From Thiorhodococcus minor (lineage in GTDB: Bacteria; Pseudomonadota; Gammaproteobacteria; Chromatiales; Chromatiaceae), in assembly GCF_010820565.1 (NCBI RefSeq), contig NZ_JAAIJQ010000007.1, forward strand, positions 1 through 64,000: DNA of 64,000 nt, in the 5' to 3' direction. Under the pieces are notes generated by a model. That model ran no database searches. It was not told the DNA's origin and saw only the letters and a program-made list of their open reading frames with translations. Below are positions 59,475 through 64,000 of the stretch, one piece after another. A program made the position numbers and the translations under genes. Positions within the stretch are counted from its first letter, which is position 1. Every line of letters begins with the position of its first letter.

Positions 59475-59547
59475 GTCGCGTCTGGCTGTCATCTCGGGAT
59501 CAAGGGCAGGTGCGTCTCGGCGTTCTTCTGTTGCGATCGAGACGGGC

Positions 59548-59838
59548 TCAACGGCCGCCCTGCTTGAATCGGCGTACCTGCTCCTTGAGCTCGCGCAGCT
59601 CCTTGTCCACCGTATCGATGCCTTGCGAGTGCAGCTCCTCGTGCTTGGCTTGGTTGAGCGCGAGCTGGCGCATGTACTTGCGGAGCTCATTGAGGTCACT
59701 TTCAACGCGCGCGAGGCTTCCCGAGATCTGATCCAGGCGCTCGGCGGTGGAGTCCACGCGCTCGCTGGTCTCTTGGCGAAATTTTTGAAGTCCCTCCCGC
59801 AGCTCCCGCAGGAGCACGAGTACGAAACCATTTGACAT
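59548..59838 (-). CDS. Small coiled-coil protein
   Basis: A 96-residue protein of unknown function whose sequence is almost all heptad-patterned (VDSTAERLDQISGSLARVES, ELHSQGIDTVDKELRELKEQ). The ATG at 59838 has GGAGCGTAAA just ahead. Unlike the heptad protein at 19256 it has no membrane tail. Confidence 0.7.
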   Translation of the reverse strand: MSNGFVLVLLRELREGLQKFRQETSERVDSTAERLDQISGSLARVESDLNELRKYMRQLALNQAKHEELHSQGIDTVDKELRELKEQVRRFKQGGR

Positions 59839-60003
59839 TTTACGCTCCAAGGGCGTCGTTCAATGGGCGGCTCGAGCAGCTTGCGATGACCCCAGATCTT
59901 GGCACGGGTGAGCATGGCGCCGTCATCCTGGCGATCGGGCTCGGACTGGAATCCAGAGGGCATGCCGGTCGGGGGCTCGCCAGGCGCCAAGCGCTTTGTG
60001 TGC

Positions 60004-60909
60004 TCAGCCTTGACCTCGCGTGCGCGTCTTGCCAAGTGCCGCGTTCTTTTCGATCAATTCTACGATCATTCCGGCCACGTCCTTGCCAGTCGTCGTCTCG
60101 ATACCTTCGAGGCCCGGAGACGAGTTGACCTCCATGACGACGGGGCCGTGATTGGACCTCAGGATATCGACGCCCGCGACGTTCAGGCCCATGATCTTGG
60201 CAGCGCGGGTCGCGGTCGAGCGCTCCTCCGGGGTGATGCGGATGAGCGAGGCGTTGCCACCGCGATGGAGATTGGAGCGGAACTCGCCCTCCTTGGCCTG
60301 GCGCTTCATGGCCGCGACGACCTTGTCCCCGACCACGAAACAGCGGATATCGGCGCCGTTGGCCTCGCGAATGTACTCTTGCACCAGAATGTTCACCTTG
60401 AGCCCCATGAAGGCCTCGATGACGCTCTCGGCGGCCTTTTGCGTCTCGGCGAGCACCACGCCGATGCCCTGGGTGCCCTCGAGCAGCTTGATGACCAGGG
60501 GAGCCCCGCCGACCATCTTGATGAGATCCTGGACGTCGTCCGGTGCGTGGGCGAAGCCGGTGATGGGCAGTCCGATCCCCTTGCGCGAGAGCAATTGCAG
60601 CGAGCGCAGCTTGTCGCGAGCGCGCGTGATGGCCACGGACTCGTTGAGCGGATAGACCCCAAGCATCTCGAATTGACGTAGCACCGCGGTGCCGTAGAAG
60701 GTCACCGAGGCCCCGATGCGCGGGATGACGGCGTCGAAGTCCTTGAGGTTCTCCCCCTTGTAGTGGATCGAGGGGGCATGCGATGTGATATTCATGTAGC
60801 AGCGCAGCACATCGATGACCTTGGCCTCGTGTCCGCGCGTGCGTGCCGCCTCGACCAAGCGTCGCGTCGAGTAGAGGGAGGCGTTGCGCGAGAGGATGGC
60901 GATTCTCAT
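60004..60909 (-). CDS. rimK: RimK-type alpha-L-glutamate ligase
   Basis: RimK adds glutamates to ribosomal protein S6 and can make poly-glutamate. The ATP-grasp domain reads [20 protein letters not shown], with [28 protein letters not shown] and the Mg-binding [14 protein letters not shown]. The N-terminal domain is [21 protein letters not shown]. The length of 301 residues matches E. coli. No neighbouring partner such as a zinc-protease gene is visible. Confidence 0.94.
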   Translation of the reverse strand: MRIAILSRNASLYSTRRLVEAARTRGHEAKVIDVLRCYMNITSHAPSIHYKGENLKDFDAVIPRIGASVTFYGTAVLRQFEMLGVYPLNESVAITRARDKLRSLQLLSRKGIGLPITGFAHAPDDVQDLIKMVGGAPLVIKLLEGTQGIGVVLAETQKAAESVIEAFMGLKVNILVQEYIREANGADIRCFVVGDKVVAAMKRQAKEGEFRSNLHRGGNASLIRITPEERSTATRAAKIMGLNVAGVDILRSNHGPVVMEVNSSPGLEGIETTTGKDVAGMIVELIEKNAALGKTRTRGQG

Positions 60910-61176
60910 AGGCGGCCTGGCGGTTGAGTGAGGTTAGGTGAGACGAGCGCCACGAGGTGGAAGGCGGGCTCATGAGCAGGGGTGGCGGTCTGCGTTGCGG
61001 ATTGCCTCCTGCACAAGCGCCGGGTCTGGCCTTGGAGGCGCCGTCCGCCCGCCCGTAAATCATAGCGAAATCCCGCGATGAATACCGGCTAGGCGGACGC
61101 TGCTGACATGGGGCTCGGACCCCGAGCGGCGTCTCATGGCGGAACGGACCGATGTCTCAGGAAAACCGATCCCCTG
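60910..61176. other. Intergenic region between lspA and rimK
   Basis: This 267-base gap holds no recognised gene or repeat. It presumably contains the rimK promoter and the lspA transcript end. Confidence 0.35.
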
Positions 61177-61692
61177 CTAGCGCGGCTCTCGATCGGAGCG
61201 CAGCATGGTCAGGATGAGCAGTCCGACGCCGAGCGTGATGGCGCTGTCGGCGATGTTGAACGCCGGCCAGGGGTTGAAGATGGCCAGTGGAATGACCGGC
61301 AGATAGACCTGAATGAAATCGACCACATGCCCGAGCAGCACGCGGTCGATGAGGTTGCCGACGGCGCCGCCGATGAGGAGTGCCAGGCCCAGTGCCTGCG
61401 CCGTCTCGCCGCGCTTGAGCCTCAGGAGCCAGAGCGTCAGCACCAGCGTGACCACGACGGCGAGCAGCGCGAATAGCCAGCGCTGCCAGCCGCCGGCGCT
61501 GGCGAGAAAGCTGAACGCCGCCCCCGTGTTGAACATCAGGGTCAGGTTCAGATTCGGGATGATGGGAACGACCTCGAAGGGTGCCAGCATCGCCAGCACC
61601 AGCCATTTGGTCGCTTGATCCAGCAGCAGGATCGCTAAGGAAAGCCAGAGCCAGTTTTTCAAGTCAAGCCTCGAGATTGTGGTGTCCCGCAC
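61177..61692 (-). CDS. lspA: Lipoprotein signal peptidase
   Basis: LspA removes the signal peptide from lipoproteins at the lipobox. Four membrane helices are present. The signature motifs NTGAAFSFLA, GGAVGNLIDRVLLGHVVDFI and FNIADSAITLGVGLLIL contain the catalytic aspartates, Asp125 and Asp149. The length of 171 residues is standard. It follows ileS by 49 bases on the same strand, the usual ileS-lspA pair. Confidence 0.96.
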   Translation of the reverse strand: MRDTTISRLDLKNWLWLSLAILLLDQATKWLVLAMLAPFEVVPIIPNLNLTLMFNTGAAFSFLASAGGWQRWLFALLAVVVTLVLTLWLLRLKRGETAQALGLALLIGGAVGNLIDRVLLGHVVDFIQVYLPVIPLAIFNPWPAFNIADSAITLGVGLLILTMLRSDREPR

Positions 61693-61741
61693 GGTCGTCG
61701 GGCCGCCTTCAGCGTCGGGCGCTCAGCCGCCCGGGTCCGTG

Positions 61742-64000
61742 CTAGGCGTAACGTCTTGCCTCTCCCGCGCCTGTGACATTTTCGACGCAGCGGCCGCACA
61801 GCTCCGGGTGGTCTTCGTGGCTTCCCACATCTGGGCGATGGTGCCAGCAGCGCACGCATTTGCCATGGGCCGATGGCGTGACCCGAACGGCGAGGCCGTC
61901 CTTCTCCGTCGCGCTCGCATCCTCCGGGCGCTCGCTGAGTGGATGGAGCGCCACCGCCGAGACGATGAGCGCGAAGCGTTGCTCGTCGCCGAGACGCGCG
62001 AGCAGGCCGAGAAGGTCCTCGGAGCAATAGAGCGCGATCTCGGCGTCGAGCGACGAGCCGATCTGACCGGCCTTGCGCGCCGCCTCCAGCGCGGGACCGA
62101 TGGCGATCCGGGTGGCGATGACCTCATCCCAGAAGCCACGGTCCATGGGATCACCTTGGTCGAGCGCGACGAGCCCCGGATACCAGGTCTCGGTGAAGAT
62201 GGTCTCCCCGCGCTCGCCCGGGATCTCCCTCCAGATCTCCTCGGCGGTGAAGCTCAGGATGGGCGCGAGCCAGCGGCTCATGGCCTCGATGACATGGTAC
62301 ATGGCGGTCTGGCAGGAGCGCCGCGGCAGACTGTCGGCCGGCGTGGTGTATTGGCGGTCCTTGATCACGTCCAGATAGAAGCCGCCCATGTCGACGACGC
62401 AGAACTGCTGCACCTTCTGATAGATCAGGTGGAGCTGGTAGTCCTGATAGGCCTTGATGACCTCCTGTTGCAGCCGATAGGCGCGGTCCACGGCCCAGCG
62501 GTCCAGCTCGACCATCTCCTCGGGCGCGACCAGGTTGGTGGACGGGTCGAAGCCGTTGAGGTTGGCGAGCAGGAAGCGCGCGGTATTGCGGATGCGCCGA
62601 TAGGCATCCGCGGTGCGCTTGAGGATCTCGTCGCTGACGCTCATCTCGGCGCGATAGTCGGTGGCGGCGACCCAGAGGCGGATGATGTCGGCGCCCAGGG
62701 TCTTCATGACGTCCTGGGGCCGCACGACATTGCCCTTGGACTTCGACATCTTCTCGCCCTTGGCGTCCACCGTGAAGCCGTGGGTGAGCACCTGCTTGTA
62801 GGGCGCCCGCCCGTGCATGGCGACCGAGGTCATGAGGGAGGACTGGAACCAGCCCCGATGTTGATCCGAGCCCTCCAGGTAGAGGTCGGCCGGGCTGTGT
62901 AGCCCGTCCCTGTGCTCCAGCACGCAGGCATGGGTGACGCCCGAGTCGAACCAGACGTCGAGCGTGTCGTGCACCTTTTCGTATTGGGCCCCTTCCTCCT
63001 CGCCGAGCAGGTCGGTCGGCTCGAGCGCGAACCAGGCCTCGATCCCCTTCTCTTCGACGCGCTTGGCGACGGCCTCGATCAGCTCTGGAGCGCGCGGATG
63101 TGGATCCGCCGTCTCCTTGTGCACCAGCAGGGTGATGGGGACGCCCCAGGTGCGCTGGCGGGAGATACACCAGTCGGGCCGTCCGCGGACCATGCCGTCG
63201 ATGCGGCTTTGACCCCAATCTGGCATCCAGTGGACCTTTTGAATCTCGGCGAGGGCCGTCTCCCGCAGACCCTGCTTGTCCATGCTGATGAACCACTGAG
63301 GCGTTGCGCGAAAGATGATGGGGGTCTTGTGCCGCCAGCAATGCGGATAGCTGTGCGTGAACCGCGTCTCCAGCAGCAGTGCGCCGCGCTCCTTGAGCGT
63401 CTCGACCACGTGCTCGTTGGCTTGAAAGACGTTCTCGCCCGCGAACAGCGGGGTATCCGGCAGGAACCTGCCGTCGCCTCCGACGGGATTGTGGACCTCT
63501 AGCTTGTAGCGTTGCCCGACCAGGTAGTCTTCCAGACCATGGCCAGGTGCCGTATGGACGGCACCCGTACCTGCGTCCAGCGTGACGTGCTCGCCGACGA
63601 TGACGGGGACCTCGCGGTCGTAGAAGGGGTGGCGGAGCTGCAGGCCCTCGAAGTCGATGCCGCGCGCATAGCCGACCACCCGGTAGTGCTCGATCCCCCA
63701 GCGGTCCATGGTGTCCTTCAGCAGCCCCTCGGCGACGATGAGGCGCTCCTGGCCCTGCTCGGTCTGGGTCTCGACGACCACGTACTCCAGCTCCGCGTTG
63801 AGCGCGACTGCTTGGTTCGCCGGCAGGGTCCAGGGCGTGGTGGTCCAGATGACGACGGACGCGGGTCCCTCGCCGCAGCCGGATGGCGTGCCGTGGCAGC
63901 GGTCCTTCAAGGCGTCCGAATCGACGAGCGGGAAGCGCACGTCGATGGCGATGGACTCCTTGTTCGCGTACTCGACCTCGGCCTCGGCGAGCGCCGAGCC
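61742..64000 (-). CDS. ileS: Isoleucyl-tRNA synthetase, C-terminal part (cut by window edge)
   Basis: The gene runs off the right edge; the frame is open to base 64000 and the first visible residues are [20 protein letters not shown]. The class I KMSKS loop is [10 protein letters not shown]; the editing domain ([14 protein letters not shown]) is complete. The C-terminal zinc-binding domain reads [12 protein letters not shown]...CGRCVENV. The HIGH motif lies outside the window. About 752 residues are visible of roughly 940 expected. lspA follows. Confidence 0.96.
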   Translation of the reverse strand, partial: GSALAEAEVEYANKESIAIDVRFPLVDSDALKDRCHGTPSGCGEGPASVVIWTTTPWTLPANQAVALNAELEYVVVETQTEQGQERLIVAEGLLKDTMDRWGIEHYRVVGYARGIDFEGLQLRHPFYDREVPVIVGEHVTLDAGTGAVHTAPGHGLEDYLVGQRYKLEVHNPVGGDGRFLPDTPLFAGENVFQANEHVVETLKERGALLLETRFTHSYPHCWRHKTPIIFRATPQWFISMDKQGLRETALAEIQKVHWMPDWGQSRIDGMVRGRPDWCISRQRTWGVPITLLVHKETADPHPRAPELIEAVAKRVEEKGIEAWFALEPTDLLGEEEGAQYEKVHDTLDVWFDSGVTHACVLEHRDGLHSPADLYLEGSDQHRGWFQSSLMTSVAMHGRAPYKQVLTHGFTVDAKGEKMSKSKGNVVRPQDVMKTLGADIIRLWVAATDYRAEMSVSDEILKRTADAYRRIRNTARFLLANLNGFDPSTNLVAPEEMVELDRWAVDRAYRLQQEVIKAYQDYQLHLIYQKVQQFCVVDMGGFYLDVIKDRQYTTPADSLPRRSCQTAMYHVIEAMSRWLAPILSFTAEEIWREIPGERGETIFTETWYPGLVALDQGDPMDRGFWDEVIATRIAIGPALEAARKAGQIGSSLDAEIALYCSEDLLGLLARLGDEQRFALIVSAVALHPLSERPEDASATEKDGLAVRVTPSAHGKCVRCWHHRPDVGSHEDHPELCGRCVENVTGAGEARRYA

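Noticed and set aside
59839-60003. Protein-like minus-strand stretch (MLTRAKIWGHRKLLEPPIERR) between rimK and the coiled-coil gene
   Set aside because: Short, no family match, and it reads into the following gene; not supportable as a gene.

Overview
The window is GC-rich, densely coded gammaproteobacterial chromosome. An Rnf complex, pyruvate:ferredoxin oxidoreductase, an NtrYX-TrkAH operon, cobalamin-type genes and several families of short palindromic intergenic repeats suggest a purple sulfur bacterium-like organism (Chromatiales). That assignment is inference: the window holds no photosynthesis or rRNA genes. No tRNA, rRNA or CRISPR array was recognised.

Layout. 1-1205: the 5' end of an IS1595-type transposase gene, running off the left edge, lies against a polyamine-binding-protein gene whose 3' end is replaced. 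1493-5025: a MerR-type regulator, a eukaryote-like fused HisHF and a ClpP-like lipoprotein. 5496-17744: an energy cluster of rnfB, a giant nifJ with its own C-terminal ferredoxin, rnfCDGEA, a 55-residue NqrM-like gene not previously called, and a plant-type ferredoxin-NADP reductase. This stretch is littered with palindromic repeats, one of which has jumped into another and left a 7-bp duplication. 17867-27560: ribF, a heptad-repeat membrane protein, an orphan PIN domain, a GH100 neutral invertase, a DUF815 ATPase, ettA, an HDOD protein, mobB and a histidine-kinase remnant. 27579-37627 (minus strand): the long run def-fmt-rsmB-DUF4390-ntrY-ntrX-trkA-trkH. 37756-43163 (plus strand, divergent): LysM protein-dprA-smg-topA. 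43188-48384: amidase, HDOD-GAF protein, tsaC, a nuclease and nhaD. 48742-53764: a YbhGFSR-like ABC exporter. 53834-55850: cobD with no standard start codon, then a divergent CobT-like protein. 55847-64000: coiled-coil proteins, an SLC13/RCK transporter, a periplasmic retropepsin-like protease, rimK, lspA and the 3' part of ileS.

The most interesting system is the 5.5-17.7 kb cluster. The gene set predicts a closed circuit: NifJ exchanges electrons between pyruvate and its tethered ferredoxin; RnfB-RnfC and the RnfADEG membrane core exchange ferredoxin electrons with NAD(H) using the ion gradient; FNR adds NADP(H). The NqrM-like protein may mature the Rnf RnfA/RnfE iron site. In a phototroph this could drive pyruvate synthesis or supply low-potential electrons to nitrogenase; in the dark it could oxidise pyruvate. 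The components are read from sequence; the coupling is inference.
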